Source of the DNA: a virus
Length of the DNA: 52,929 nt
Direction: 5' to 3' (one strand)
Virus record (IMG/VR): IMGVR_UViG_3300046689_000296
Span: 1-52,929 of that record
Made by a program: the position numbers and the translations under genes. How positions within the stretch are numbered: the first letter of the stretch is position 1; the number at the start of each line of letters is the position of its first letter. This document shows positions 30,268-38,471 of this stretch, in pieces. A model generated the notes under the pieces. It was not told where the DNA came from and ran no database searches. It saw nothing but the letters and a program-made list of their open reading frames with translations.

Positions 30268-30431
30268 GTATGCAAATATCGCTTGCGATACTGTGAAGGT
30301 TTTGCTAAGATTTGTCTAACATGTCGTTTTTGCGTCCAGCTTTGATGATGTGTTCATGTTGGTTCCGTTCGTAGATCCCCAGATCTACTTTCCGCTCCCT
30401 TCCAAGGTCGAGCGGCTTTTTATTCCTGCAG

Positions 30432-30462
30432 GCCGTCGCATGAGCAATCTGCGGCGGCTTTT
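30432..30462 (+). terminator. Rightward terminator
   Basis: GCCGTCGC...GCGGCGGC (8 bp with one G-U pair) followed by TTTT. Confidence 0.6.
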
Positions 30463-30556
30463 GCATTTCTGAGCCGGACCCTGGCGGTCTGTGGCATCGA
30501 CAAGCGCTTGTGCGATGTTGCGGTGGCGGTTCGATTCCGTTCTCGTCTGGCGTCAA

Positions 30557-30581
30557 ACAAAAAGCCAGCGCAAGGCTGGCT
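30557..30581 (-). terminator. Leftward terminator
   Basis: Minus strand AGCCAGC-CTTGC-GCTGGCT followed by TTTTGTTT. Ends the two-gene leftward unit from 30899. Confidence 0.82.
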
Positions 30582-30583
30582 CT

Positions 30584-30602
30584 CTGCGGTCTATAACCGC
30601 AG
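30584..30602. repeat. Hairpin next to leftward terminator
   Basis: CTGCGGT-CTATA-ACCGCAG, 7-bp stem. Confidence 0.5.
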
Positions 30603-30641
30603 CACAGGGTTCCGCTGACGGCGAGCCATCATGGCAGCCGC

Positions 30642-30734
30642 CTACGCGTTAATGATCTGCCGTTCTCGCCGGTCGGTTGGTGGGCTGTCGACCGGCTGAC
30701 GTAATAAGCGGTTGGGCAGGTTGATCGTGTTCAT
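30642..30734 (-). CDS. Small hypothetical protein (30 aa)
   Basis: MNTINLPNRLLRQPVDSPPT and a basic end. The leader AAAAGGAACGGAAGCC is nearly the same as that of the 15097 gene. Co-transcribed with 30771-30899. Confidence 0.5.
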   Translation of the reverse strand: MNTINLPNRLLRQPVDSPPTDRRERQIINA

Positions 30735-30770
30735 GGCTTCCGTTCCTTTTGGTTATTGCTTCGTGGTGAT

Positions 30771-30899
30771 TCAGTTGATGTCGGCGTCGCTATCTTCTGC
30801 GTCGTCGTCCAGCTCAGGCTCGCCATAGCTCTCGTCGCAGTAGCGAGCGGCAACCCGCGCAAGGTCGGATTCGCCTGCGGTGCTGAAAGCTGATTTCAT
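30771..30899 (-). CDS. Small acidic hypothetical protein (42 aa)
   Basis: MKSAFSTAGESDLARVAARY then a strongly acidic tail (PELDDDAEDSDAD). AGGAG lies before ATG 30899. Acidic peptides of this kind can act as DNA mimics or inhibitors, but no evidence beyond charge. Confidence 0.58.
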   Translation of the reverse strand: MKSAFSTAGESDLARVAARYCDESYGEPELDDDAEDSDADIN

Positions 30900-31035
30900 G
30901 GCGCACTCCTAATGATCCTGAGATACGTTGAAGAAGGCCCGCGGTGCTTCTGGTGCGCGCGACCGTTGAACGGCCTGCGCTGCTGCAATCCGCTCGACAA
31001 GCTGGATTAACTGTCAAGCCAGCATTTGATCGAAT

Positions 31036-31052
31036 GATGCCATAACAGTATC
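31036..31052. promoter_or_regulatory. Operator-like palindrome
   Basis: GATGCCATAACAGTATC, one arm mismatch. 137 bp upstream of ATG 30899. Confidence 0.7.
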
Positions 31053-31133
31053 GGACAGTGTGAGAAGTTTTCGTTACAAGTTGTATTCGTGGATACTGTT
31101 GCGCGCTTTGTGTTCGTTGGCGCACATTGCACG

Positions 31134-31150
31134 GATACCGGCACGGAATC
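31134..31150. promoter_or_regulatory. Operator-like palindrome
   Basis: GATACCGGCACGGAATC, one arm mismatch, 24 bp before the first rightward gene; TTGCAC lies just upstream as a possible rightward -35. Confidence 0.7.
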
Positions 31151-31173
31151 GATAGACGTTTAACGGAGGCCGC

Positions 31174-31317
31174 ATGAAGTTCGCTGCATGGGTGATGTGC
31201 TGGCCGCTGTTAGGCGCAATGTGGCTCGCTGCGACCGTTGGTGATGCGGCTGGTGACGTCGTGTATTACCTGGATGATCTGACCGACAGGCTGCTCGAAT
31301 ATTCGGAGGGCGAGTGA
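31174..31317 (+). CDS. Small membrane protein (47 aa)
   Basis: MKFAAWVMCWPLLGAMWLAA is one hydrophobic segment, then an acidic end (YYLDDLTDRLLEYSEGE). ACGGAGG lies before the ATG. First gene of the rightward series; its stop overlaps the next start. Confidence 0.65.
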   Translation: MKFAAWVMCWPLLGAMWLAATVGDAAGDVVYYLDDLTDRLLEYSEGE

Positions 31318-31514
31318 AGCTGACCGAAGCTATCGCTGTTGCTCGCCGCGTGATGATCGAGCATGCTGGGATCGAGGTATCGACCATTGAGATGCGCCCG
31401 CATGCGCAGCCGGTGAATCCCGACAACGTGCAGCAGACCGAAGCCGCGGCGGCTTACAACGCAATGTATGCGTTCACGTCGATGCTGAACACGATCGCGC
31501 CGGAGTCGGTATGA
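31314..31514 (+). CDS. Small hypothetical protein, GTG start
   Basis: 66 residues; GTG overlaps the previous stop (GTGA). KLTEAIAVARRVMIEHAGIE, RPHAQPVNPDNVQQTEAAAA. Helical, no family recognised. Confidence 0.6.
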   Translation: MKLTEAIAVARRVMIEHAGIEVSTIEMRPHAQPVNPDNVQQTEAAAAYNAMYAFTSMLNTIAPESV

Positions 31515-31729
31515 GCGCTGGCGCCACTGATCCGCACGACGACATCGACAAACTGTGCGACACGATCGCTGTGTTGATGCTCGCTCTGTGCGAGAACGAA
31601 TTGCTGGAGCTACCCGAAGATGCAGCCGACGCTGCGAACAAGCGTCTGCTGTCGCTGCAAGGCGAGAGCCAGGTCGATGTCATTAAGGCTGGCGTCGAGG
31701 TGCTGATGCGCAGCCGGGTAGTGCACTGA
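31511..31729 (+). CDS. Small hypothetical protein
   Basis: 72 residues. HDDIDKLCDTIAVLMLALCE, ELPEDAADAANKRLLSLQGE: acidic and helical. ATGA overlap with the previous gene. Confidence 0.6.
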   Translation: MSAGATDPHDDIDKLCDTIAVLMLALCENELLELPEDAADAANKRLLSLQGESQVDVIKAGVEVLMRSRVVH

Positions 31730-31746
31730 ACAATCAAGAGGCCCAA

Positions 31747-31917
31747 ATGGACAAGTTGCCGAAACCTGCGCTGATTGACGAAGAGACAGCGCGCGCCGTA
31801 AAGACTGTCAAGGTGGACGAGAACGCCAAGGGATTTGCCAAGGCGTTCGCGGACGCCGACGGGTTGGTTCGCTATCGGCGTCTTGATGCGCCGACTGAAG
31901 CGAGCATGACTCACTGA
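31747..31917 (+). CDS. Small hypothetical protein (56 aa)
   Basis: MDKLPKPALIDEETARAVKT, then KGFAKAFADADGLVRYRRLD. Hydrophilic. Precedes the tRNA-like region. Confidence 0.6.
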   Translation: MDKLPKPALIDEETARAVKTVKVDENAKGFAKAFADADGLVRYRRLDAPTEASMTH

Positions 31918-32118
31918 ATTCCCTGTGTGGGAATAGCGTCGCACGATGCTCCCCGCATCTGCGCGCAAGCAAAGGGACCGCTCAAGGCAGCTAACCGTCC
32001 AACGCCGGCTCTGTGCCGCGAGCGGGTCTCTACACCTTGACGCATGACGATCGCAACGCATGACGAACACCTGTCACCGAGCGGGAATGAGTTGGTCAAC
32101 AGCGGTCGCCATGCTTCA

Positions 32119-32191
32119 GGGTGGTAGCTCAGGGAGCAGGCCGGATTCCAAATCCGAGCCGAGCGAGGTTCGATTCCTTCGCTGCCCGCCA
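32119..32191 (+). tRNA. tRNA-Trp(CCA)-like, short D-arm (possibly degenerate)
   Basis: 73 nt ending in encoded GCCA. Acceptor GGGTGGT pairs with GCTGCCC using G-U wobbles. The D-stem GCTC/GAGC encloses only three bases. The anticodon loop TTCCAAA has U33 and A37 and reads CCA. T-arm CGAGG-TTCGATT-CCTTC has one C-C mismatch at its base. The missing D-loop bases make it unlike a standard tRNA; it may be functional but minimal, or a decayed copy. Confidence 0.6.
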
Positions 32192-32206
32192 ACGTTCAGG
32201 CCTCAA

Positions 32207-32515
32207 ATGAAGACATTCCCGATTCTGGAATCCTGTGTGAGGCGATGCCGCGAGCAGCACTTCGCATCGCCGCTGGTGGTCTCGTTCGATCTGGTCAAGC
32301 GTCACGAGAAGCAGGCGGTCGCGAATCATGGGCAAACCGTCGAGCGCTTGGCGGAACGCGGCGGCCTGTCGTGGCTGGAGCTTCTTCTCGTGCTGACCGA
32401 TATGCCGCTGTTCGGCGAATATGCAGGCAGGTTCAAGGGCAAGCAAGAGACAGAAATATTTGGAGTCGTGGCCATCATGTTGATGCACGACTTCAGTAGG
32501 GCCCACGCCCAATGA
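32207..32515 (+). CDS. Hypothetical protein near terminase
   Basis: 102 residues from ATG 32207. MKTFPILESCVRRCREQHFA, VSFDLVKRHEKQAVANHGQT, LAERGGLSWLELLLVLTDMP. Helical and neutral; no motif recognised. Placed between the tRNA-like gene and TerS. Confidence 0.62.
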   Translation: MKTFPILESCVRRCREQHFASPLVVSFDLVKRHEKQAVANHGQTVERLAERGGLSWLELLLVLTDMPLFGEYAGRFKGKQETEIFGVVAIMLMHDFSRAHAQ

Positions 32516-32748
32516 TTCCCCCGCGCTGCTCCCGGCTGATAGCTGTAAACCCTGCGAACTCTCCGCGCAGGCGAGGCCGGTGAGCGCGCACCTACAACCG
32601 ACTGCTTGCAGTCACGCGCCCGGCCGGCCAGTGGCGCGACGCATCACGAATAACCCCGGCAGGCCACGATAGAGCGTAAGCCGTTCCTCCCTGACCTCGG
32701 TCAGTTTCTGCGGCGCTAGGCGTGGTCAACCCATACACAGAGGATGAA
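32516..32748. other. Intergenic region
   Basis: No gene supported. Contains the palindrome GACTGC-TT-GCAGTC and GC-rich repeats near CCCGGCCGGCC. Its place just upstream of the terminase genes would suit packaging or late-promoter signals, but none is identified. Confidence 0.4.
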
Positions 32749-32892
32749 ATGGACATTGCATTCCATATTCCACAGTGGTTGCTTTGGACGCTCGCAGTAG
32801 GCGTAGGCATCCCCGCTGTGTGCGCGGTGATACTCCTTGCGCTGATTGGCGTCGCATTCATCAATTGCTTTCGCGACGGACTGTGGCGCTGA
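32749..32892 (+). CDS. Small membrane protein (47 aa)
   Basis: MDIAFHIPQWLLWTLAVGVG, then PAVCAVILLALIGVAFINCF: one long or two short hydrophobic helices. GAGG before the ATG. Lies between the hypothetical gene and TerS. Confidence 0.6.
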   Translation: MDIAFHIPQWLLWTLAVGVGIPAVCAVILLALIGVAFINCFRDGLWR

Positions 32893-32948
32893 GCAGGAAA
32901 CGCTAACACGCACCGAGCCGCAAGAAAAATTCACCTCAAAGGAACAGC

Positions 32949-33716
32949 ATGGCGCTGACAGACAAGCAGCGCCGCTTCGTGGACGAATACCTCATTGACC
33001 TGAACGCCACGCAAGCGGCAATCAGGGCAGGGTATAGCGAAAAGACCGCTCGATCCATCGCTGCTGAGAACCTTACTAAACCTGACGTAGCCGAATATCT
33101 GGCGAAACGTCGCGGTGAGATCGCTGGCAAGACGGCGATCACGCCTGAAGTCGTGCTTCAACGCTGGTGGGAACTGGCAAACGTCGACATCAACGAGATC
33201 GTCGAATACCGGCGCGACAACTGCCGCCACTGCTGGGGTGAGGATCACGAATACCAGTGGACGCATGGCGAGTTCGAGAAGGCTCAGCGCGACGCAGAGA
33301 GCGAAGGCAAGCCGGAACCGTCCTGTGCTGGCGGCTTCGGGTTCGTTGCGACTCGGGAGCCGAATCCTGAATGCCCGGAATGTGCGGGCGAAGGCCGCGG
33401 CAAGGTGCATGTGCATGACACGCGCCGATTGAAGGGCGCCGCGCGCAGGCTGTATGCCGGCGTGCATCAGGGCAAGGATGGGCTTAAGGCGCTGATTGAC
33501 GACCGCATGAAGGCGCTCGACAACGTGTCGCGCATCCTGGGCGTCTACAGCGACCGTCGAGACGATCCGATCAAGGCGCAGCAGGCCGAAAAGCTCCGCA
33601 TGGAGAACGAACTGTTGCGCAAGGACATGGATGAAGACGAAGAATCGCCGCCGGAGTCGCGCAAGTTCGTGATCGAGGTCCGCGACGCAAGGAAGCGCGA
33701 CGATGCCAAGTCTTAA
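32949..33716 (+). CDS. Terminase small subunit
   Basis: 255 residues. The N-terminus LTDKQRRFVDEYLIDLNATQ, AAIRAGYSEKTARSIAAENL is the DNA-binding HTH of the Terminase_2 family. A central zinc-like insertion (CRHCWGEDHEY and PECPECAGEGRG) and a helical oligomerisation part (LKALIDDRMKALDNVSRILG) follow. Selects the packaging site and hands DNA to TerL. Overlaps TerL by 14 bp. Confidence 0.88.
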   Translation: MALTDKQRRFVDEYLIDLNATQAAIRAGYSEKTARSIAAENLTKPDVAEYLAKRRGEIAGKTAITPEVVLQRWWELANVDINEIVEYRRDNCRHCWGEDHEYQWTHGEFEKAQRDAESEGKPEPSCAGGFGFVATREPNPECPECAGEGRGKVHVHDTRRLKGAARRLYAGVHQGKDGLKALIDDRMKALDNVSRILGVYSDRRDDPIKAQQAEKLRMENELLRKDMDEDEESPPESRKFVIEVRDARKRDDAKS

Positions 33717-34977
33717 CGTACCGCAGGCTCAGTTTCTGTCGATGGAACACAAGTTCCGTGCTTACGTTGCAGGCTTCGGCTCGGGCAAGACGTGGGTCGG
33801 CTGTGGCGGCCTGATGCAGCACTTCTGGGAATATCCGCGCATCAATGCCGGTTACTTCGCGCCGTCGTATCCGCAGATTCGCGACATTTTCTATCCGACC
33901 GTTGAGGAAGTCGCAGCCGATTGGGGCTTGAGCGTCAAGATCAACGAGTCGAACAAGGAAGTGCACGTATTCGAGGGGCGCAAGTCCCGCGGCACGATCA
34001 TCTGTCGCTCGATGGAGCGGCCGGATACGATCGTCGGCTTCAAGATTGGCAAGGCGCTGTGCGACGAGCTGGACGTCATGAAGGCCGAGAAGGCGCAGCA
34101 GGCGTGGCGCAAGATCATCGCCCGTATGCGCTACAAGGTGGACAACCTGAAGAACGGCGTCGATGTGACGACCACGCCGGAAGGGTTCCGCTTTGTGCAT
34201 AGCCAGTTCGTCAAGCAATTGAGCGAGAAGCCGGCGCTTGGCGACATGTACGGGCTGATTCAGGCCAGCACATACGACAACGAAGCGAACCTGCCAGACG
34301 ACTACATCGACTCGCTGTTCCAGTCGTATCCGCCGCAGCTGATCGACGCTTATTTGCGTGGTCAGTTTTGTAATCTGACGAGCGGCAGTGTCTACCCGAA
34401 CTTTGACCGCAAGCTGAATCACAGCGACGCCGAGATCAAGCCTGGCGAGCCGCTGCACATCGGGCTCGATTTCAACGTCCTAAGGATGGCTGCGGTGATC
34501 TACGTCATTCGTGACGGCAATCCGATCGCCGTCGAGGAACTGGTCGACGTGCGCGATACGCCTGACATGGCGAGGTTGATCGGTGAGCGCTGGCGCGACA
34601 ACGGCCACGCGATCACGATCTATCCCGATGCAAGCGGTCAGAACACCAGCAGCAAGAAAGCGTCCGAGTCGGACATATCCATTCTGAAGCAGGCCAAATT
34701 CACGATCAACGTTGGCAGCACGAACCCGGCTGTTAAAGACCGCGTGCTGTCGACGAATGCAATGCTGCTCAACGGGCAGGGCGTGCGCCGTATGAAGGTG
34801 AACACGCGGCGCTGCCCGAAGTTCACCGAAGGGCTTGAGCAACAAGCCTACGACGAGCGCGGCGAGCCAGACAAGTCGAGCGGCGTGGATCACGTCAACG
34901 ACGCCGGCACGTATCCGATCGTCCGCATGTATCCCATCGTGAAGCGTCAGACGACCGTCCGCCCGCTCCACATGTAA
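33703..34977 (+). CDS. terL: Terminase large subunit
   Basis: 424 residues. Walker A AGFGSGKTWVG near residue 25, the Walker B-like GKALCDELD and the coupling GVDVTTTPEGFRF. The RNase H-like nuclease domain starts HIGLDFNVLRMAA with later acidic IYPDASGQNTSS and GVDHVNDAGTY. Packages DNA into the prohead and cuts it at the end. Confidence 0.93.
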   Translation: MPSLNVPQAQFLSMEHKFRAYVAGFGSGKTWVGCGGLMQHFWEYPRINAGYFAPSYPQIRDIFYPTVEEVAADWGLSVKINESNKEVHVFEGRKSRGTIICRSMERPDTIVGFKIGKALCDELDVMKAEKAQQAWRKIIARMRYKVDNLKNGVDVTTTPEGFRFVHSQFVKQLSEKPALGDMYGLIQASTYDNEANLPDDYIDSLFQSYPPQLIDAYLRGQFCNLTSGSVYPNFDRKLNHSDAEIKPGEPLHIGLDFNVLRMAAVIYVIRDGNPIAVEELVDVRDTPDMARLIGERWRDNGHAITIYPDASGQNTSSKKASESDISILKQAKFTINVGSTNPAVKDRVLSTNAMLLNGQGVRRMKVNTRRCPKFTEGLEQQAYDERGEPDKSSGVDHVNDAGTYPIVRMYPIVKRQTTVRPLHM

Positions 34978-34989
34978 CCGAACACACAC

Positions 34990-36390
34990 ATGACGACAAC
35001 AGTGCGCGACCAGTCCGCCGCAGTGGAAGCGATGGCCGAGAACTGGCCGATCGTCGACGCACTGCTCGGCGGCACGCCGGCCATGCGCAAGGCTGGCAAG
35101 ACCTATTTACCGCAGTGGCCCGGCGAGTCCGGCGAAGCATACAAGGCGCGCAAGGATACGGCCACGCTGTTTCCTGCATTCCCTCGCACGGTAGAGGTGC
35201 TGGCCGGCAAGCCATTTAGCAAGCCCGTCACGCTGACCGACGATGTGCCCGCGCGCATCAAGGAATGGTGCGACACGGACATCGATCTGCAAGGGCGCAA
35301 CCTGCACGCGTTCGCTGCGAGTCTGTCAGAGGAAGCGCTGTCGCACGGCATCACCGGCATTCTGGTCGACTGCCCGCCAGCGCAAGGCATTCGGACGCAA
35401 GCACAGGAAAACGCCGCGGGCATCCGGCCGTATTGGGTGCATATCCACGCTGGCAACATTCTCGGCTGGCGCTCGAAGCGCATCAACGGCGCGGAAGTGT
35501 TCACGCAGTTGCGATTGCTCGAGCAGGTCATCGAGGACGACGGCGAGTTCGGCGAAAAGATGGTCGAACAGGTGCGCGTGCTGACGCCGGGTGCATGGGC
35601 GACTTACCGCGAGTCGGAGAAGCCCGATCCGAAGACCGGCAAGCCCGAATGGATTTTGCATGAGGACGGCGTTACGACGCTTGACGTGATCCCGTTCGTG
35701 CCGATCTACGGCCGGCGCACCGGATTCATGACCGCGGTCCCGCCGCTGCTCGAACTGGCGCACATGAACGTCGAGCATTGGCAGAGCAAGAGCGACCAGC
35801 AGACGATTCTGCACGTCGCGCGCGTACCTATTCTGTTCGGCAAGGGGCTGGACGGTCAGCCGGTGATCGTCGGCGCTGGCTCGATGGTCACGGTCGATTC
35901 AGATAAGGCAGATCTGAAGTACGTCGAGCACTCTGGAGCAGCTATCGAAGCAGGGCGGCTTTCGCTGCTCGATCTCGAAGATCGCATGCGCCAGGTCGGT
36001 GCCGAACTGCTCGTCATCAAGCCGGGCAAGACGACCGTCGCACAGACCGTCGCCGAGAACGAAGCAGGCATGTGCGCGCTGCAACGCCTGATCGAAGACG
36101 TTGAAGACGGTATCGACGCCGCGCTAGACCTGACAGCGAAATGGATCAAGGAAGCGAAGGGCGGCAACGTTCAGATCTTCAAGGACTTCGGCGTTGCAAC
36201 GCTGGCCGAGGCATCGATCGATCTGCTGCGTGACATGAACGTCGATGGCACGTTCTCCGACGAGTCGCTGTTCAACGAAGCGAAGCGCCGCGGCTACATC
36301 AGCCCCGAAACGACGTGGGATGACGAGAAAGTGCGCATCAAGGCCAACGTGAAGAAGGCCGAACTAGGCGCGGTCGGTATCACTGACTGA
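34990..36390 (+). CDS. Portal protein (DUF4055-type)
   Basis: 466 residues. AGKTYLPQWPGESGEAYKAR, ATLFPAFPRTVEVLAGKPFS, then a SHGITGILVDCPPA segment and later HMNVEHWQSKSDQQTILHVA, AAIEAGRLSLLDLEDRMRQV, TVAQTVAENEAGMCALQRLI. These blocks are those of DUF4055 portal-like proteins. Position after TerL and before scaffold supports it. No good ribosome site before ATG 34990, so translation may depend on coupling to terL. Confidence 0.87.
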   Translation: MTTTVRDQSAAVEAMAENWPIVDALLGGTPAMRKAGKTYLPQWPGESGEAYKARKDTATLFPAFPRTVEVLAGKPFSKPVTLTDDVPARIKEWCDTDIDLQGRNLHAFAASLSEEALSHGITGILVDCPPAQGIRTQAQENAAGIRPYWVHIHAGNILGWRSKRINGAEVFTQLRLLEQVIEDDGEFGEKMVEQVRVLTPGAWATYRESEKPDPKTGKPEWILHEDGVTTLDVIPFVPIYGRRTGFMTAVPPLLELAHMNVEHWQSKSDQQTILHVARVPILFGKGLDGQPVIVGAGSMVTVDSDKADLKYVEHSGAAIEAGRLSLLDLEDRMRQVGAELLVIKPGKTTVAQTVAENEAGMCALQRLIEDVEDGIDAALDLTAKWIKEAKGGNVQIFKDFGVATLAEASIDLLRDMNVDGTFSDESLFNEAKRRGYISPETTWDDEKVRIKANVKKAELGAVGITD

Positions 36391-36413
36391 CGCCGCGAAT
36401 ACACAGTCTACCG

Positions 36414-36443
36414 GCCGCACAGCTAACCCTGTGCGGCTTTTTT
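36414..36443 (+). terminator. Intrinsic terminator after portal
   Basis: GCCGCACAG-CTAACC-CTGTGCGGC followed by TTTTTT. Confidence 0.85.
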
Positions 36444-36515
36444 ATTGCCGGTTCCTCGGATGAGGGTCGGTGCAAATCACGGCCGGATGGCCTAACAGCT
36501 CGGGTTGGATGACCT

Positions 36516-37271
36516 ATGAAACTCAAACTGAACGATGACGGATTCGCTGTAGTGCAAGACGGCAAGCCGGTGTATGTGAATGACGAAGGCAAGGAGATCG
36601 CTTTCGACGTCGCAGGCACGGTGCAAACCATCTCGCGTCTGAACGGCGAAGCGAAGCAGCACCGCGAACGCGCAGAAGCGGCCGAGAAGATTGCCAAGGC
36701 ATTCGAAGGCATCACGGACGCAGCAGCAGCACGCAAGGCGCTCGAAACCGTTGCCAATCTCGATGCAAAGAAACTCGTCGACGCCGGCGAGATCGAGAAA
36801 GTGCGCTCGGAGGCTATCAAGGCCGTCGAGGACAAGTATGCGCCGATCGTTGCCGAACGCGACACGCTTCAGCAGTCGCTCGTCAACGAGAAGGTCGGCG
36901 GCAGCTTTGCTCGTTCGAAGCTCATCGCGGAAAAGCTCGCGATTCCGGCTGACCTCGTGCAAGCGCGCTTTGGCGATGCGTTCAAGCTGGAAGGCAATGA
37001 AGTCGTCGCCTATGACAAGTCCGGCAACAAGCTTTTCAGCCCGAGCAATCCCGGCAAGGTCGCGTCGTTCGACGAAGCGCTCGAACTCATCATCGATCAG
37101 TACCCGTATCGCGATTCGATCCTCAAGAGCACCGGCGCATCTGGCGGCGGCGCATCGGGTGGATCGGGTGGCGGCTCTGGCGGCAAAACCATCACTCGCG
37201 CTGCTTACGACGCTCTGCCGCCTCATCAACAGGCGCAGACCGCTCGAAGCGGTGTGACGATCACTGATTAA
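36516..37271 (+). CDS. Scaffold protein
   Basis: 251 residues. The middle (residues 40-130) is a long charged coiled coil (AKQHRERAEAAEKIAKAFEG, EIEKVRSEAIKAVEDKYAPI), followed by GDAFKLEGNEVVAYDKSGNK and a Gly/Ser linker (GGGASGGSGGGSGG). It lies between portal and capsid genes. Typical of DUF6651-like head scaffolds, which guide capsid assembly and leave the prohead. Confidence 0.8.
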   Translation: MKLKLNDDGFAVVQDGKPVYVNDEGKEIAFDVAGTVQTISRLNGEAKQHRERAEAAEKIAKAFEGITDAAAARKALETVANLDAKKLVDAGEIEKVRSEAIKAVEDKYAPIVAERDTLQQSLVNEKVGGSFARSKLIAEKLAIPADLVQARFGDAFKLEGNEVVAYDKSGNKLFSPSNPGKVASFDEALELIIDQYPYRDSILKSTGASGGGASGGSGGGSGGKTITRAAYDALPPHQQAQTARSGVTITD

Positions 37272-37285
37272 TTTAGGAGCCTTCC

Positions 37286-38416
37286 TTGGCTAACACGCTT
37301 ACCGCTCTCATCCCCGACCTGTATGCATCGCTCGACGTTGTGTCGCGCGAACTGGTCGGTTTCATCCCGGCAGTCACGCTCGATCCTCAAGTCGCTCGTG
37401 CTGCGGTCGGTGAAAACGTTCGTTCGTTCGTGGCGCCGGCTTCGACTGCCGAAGACGTGACGCCGGGCCAATTGCCGCCCGATGACGGTGACCAGAACAT
37501 CGGGAACCAGGTGATCACGATCACCAAGTCGCGCATGGTCCCGTTCCGCTGGACCGGTGAAGAACAGAAGGGCGTGAATCACGGCCCTGGCTACACCGGC
37601 ATCCGCGCGAACCAGATCGCGCAGGCAATGCGGACGCTGGTGAACGAAATGGAAACCGACGTCGGCACGCTGGTGTATCAGGCTTCGCGTGCGACGGGCA
37701 CGGCTGGCAGCACGCCGTTCGCTTCGACGCTCGGCGATCCGGCGCAAGCGCGCAAGATCCTGTCGGATAACGGCGCTCCGCTGTCCGACATGCAACTGGT
37801 CATCGATACCACGGCCGGCGCGAACCTCCGCACCCTCGCTCAGTTGACGAAGGCCAACGAAGCAGGCACGACTGAACTGCGCGCACAAGGTACGCTGCTC
37901 GAACTCAGCGGCTTCATGGTTCGCGAATCGGCTGGCGTCCCGATCCACACGTCCGGCACTGGCGCAAGCTATGTGCTCAACGGCGCACACGCGAAGGGCG
38001 CAACGACCATCAACGTTCAGACAGGCACCGGCACGGTCGTCGCTGGTGATGTCGTGACGTTCAACGGCGACACGCGCAAATACGTCGTGACGTCGCCCCT
38101 CTCGGCTGGCTCGTTCACGATCGCCGCGCCTGGCCTGCAACAGGCGCTGCTGACCGGCGCTGCTGTGACCGTTGGCGCTGCCTACACCGGCAACGCAGCG
38201 TTCTCGCGCAACGCATTCGTGCTCGCAACTCGCCTGCCGGCGCTGCCGGAAGAAGGCGACATGGCCGATGACCGCACGACGATCGTCGACGAGCGCAGCG
38301 GCCTCGCGTTCGAGGTGGCGATGTACAAGCAATACCGCCGCGTTCGCTACGAAATCGCGATCGCGTGGGGTAAGCAGAACATCAAGCCGGAACACTCGGC
38401 CATTCTGCTCGGCTAA
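37286..38416 (+). CDS. Major capsid protein (P22 coat-like), TTG start
   Basis: 376 residues from TTG 37286 behind TTAGGAGCC. NTLTALIPDLYASLDVVSRE, LVGFIPAVTLDPQVARAAVG, then GPGYTGIRANQIAQAMRTLV and ATGTAGSTPFASTLGDPAQA match the P22 gp5 coat family layout. An internal segment (NGAHAKGATTINVQTGTGTV...FNGDTRKYVVTS) is the Ig-like insertion found in that family. Followed by an intrinsic terminator. Confidence 0.88.
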   Translation: MANTLTALIPDLYASLDVVSRELVGFIPAVTLDPQVARAAVGENVRSFVAPASTAEDVTPGQLPPDDGDQNIGNQVITITKSRMVPFRWTGEEQKGVNHGPGYTGIRANQIAQAMRTLVNEMETDVGTLVYQASRATGTAGSTPFASTLGDPAQARKILSDNGAPLSDMQLVIDTTAGANLRTLAQLTKANEAGTTELRAQGTLLELSGFMVRESAGVPIHTSGTGASYVLNGAHAKGATTINVQTGTGTVVAGDVVTFNGDTRKYVVTSPLSAGSFTIAAPGLQQALLTGAAVTVGAAYTGNAAFSRNAFVLATRLPALPEEGDMADDRTTIVDERSGLAFEVAMYKQYRRVRYEIAIAWGKQNIKPEHSAILLG

Positions 38417-38427
38417 TTGCGCCGGGG

Positions 38428-38458
38428 CGGCCCGCTGAAGTACTGGCGGGCCGTTTTT
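38428..38458 (+). terminator. Intrinsic terminator after capsid gene
   Basis: CGGCCCGC-TGAAGTACTG-GCGGGCCG then TTTTT; 14 bp before the next ATG. Confidence 0.85.
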
Positions 38459-38471
38459 CATTGGAGAAAGC

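Larger units (their letters stand above)
30268..30641. other. Intergenic region with two terminators
   Basis: No convincing gene. It holds an inverted repeat TATCGC-TT-GCGATA (30277-30290) joined to an operator half-site, a rightward terminator and a leftward terminator, so it is a transcript junction. Confidence 0.6.
30900..31173. promoter_or_regulatory. Divergent control region with two operators
   Basis: No gene supported. It carries operator-like sites at 31036 and 31134 and a half-site at 31092. The leftward 30899 gene and the rightward 31174 gene start on either side. Confidence 0.6.

Noticed and set aside
30305-30466. 53-codon leftward frame in the 30.3-30.5 kb gap
   Set aside because: No ribosome site, and it runs through the rightward terminator hairpin and past operator half-sites. 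Coding is not supported.
30470-30550. tRNA-like GGCGGTTCGATTCCGTT segment
   Set aside because: The T-arm looks plausible, but no matching acceptor or anticodon arm exists at the right distance. The inner palindrome ACAAGCGCTTGT breaks the cloverleaf.
33571-34458. 295-codon open frame opposite terL
   Set aside because: Fully inside terS/terL in antisense, with no recognisable motif. Shadow frame.
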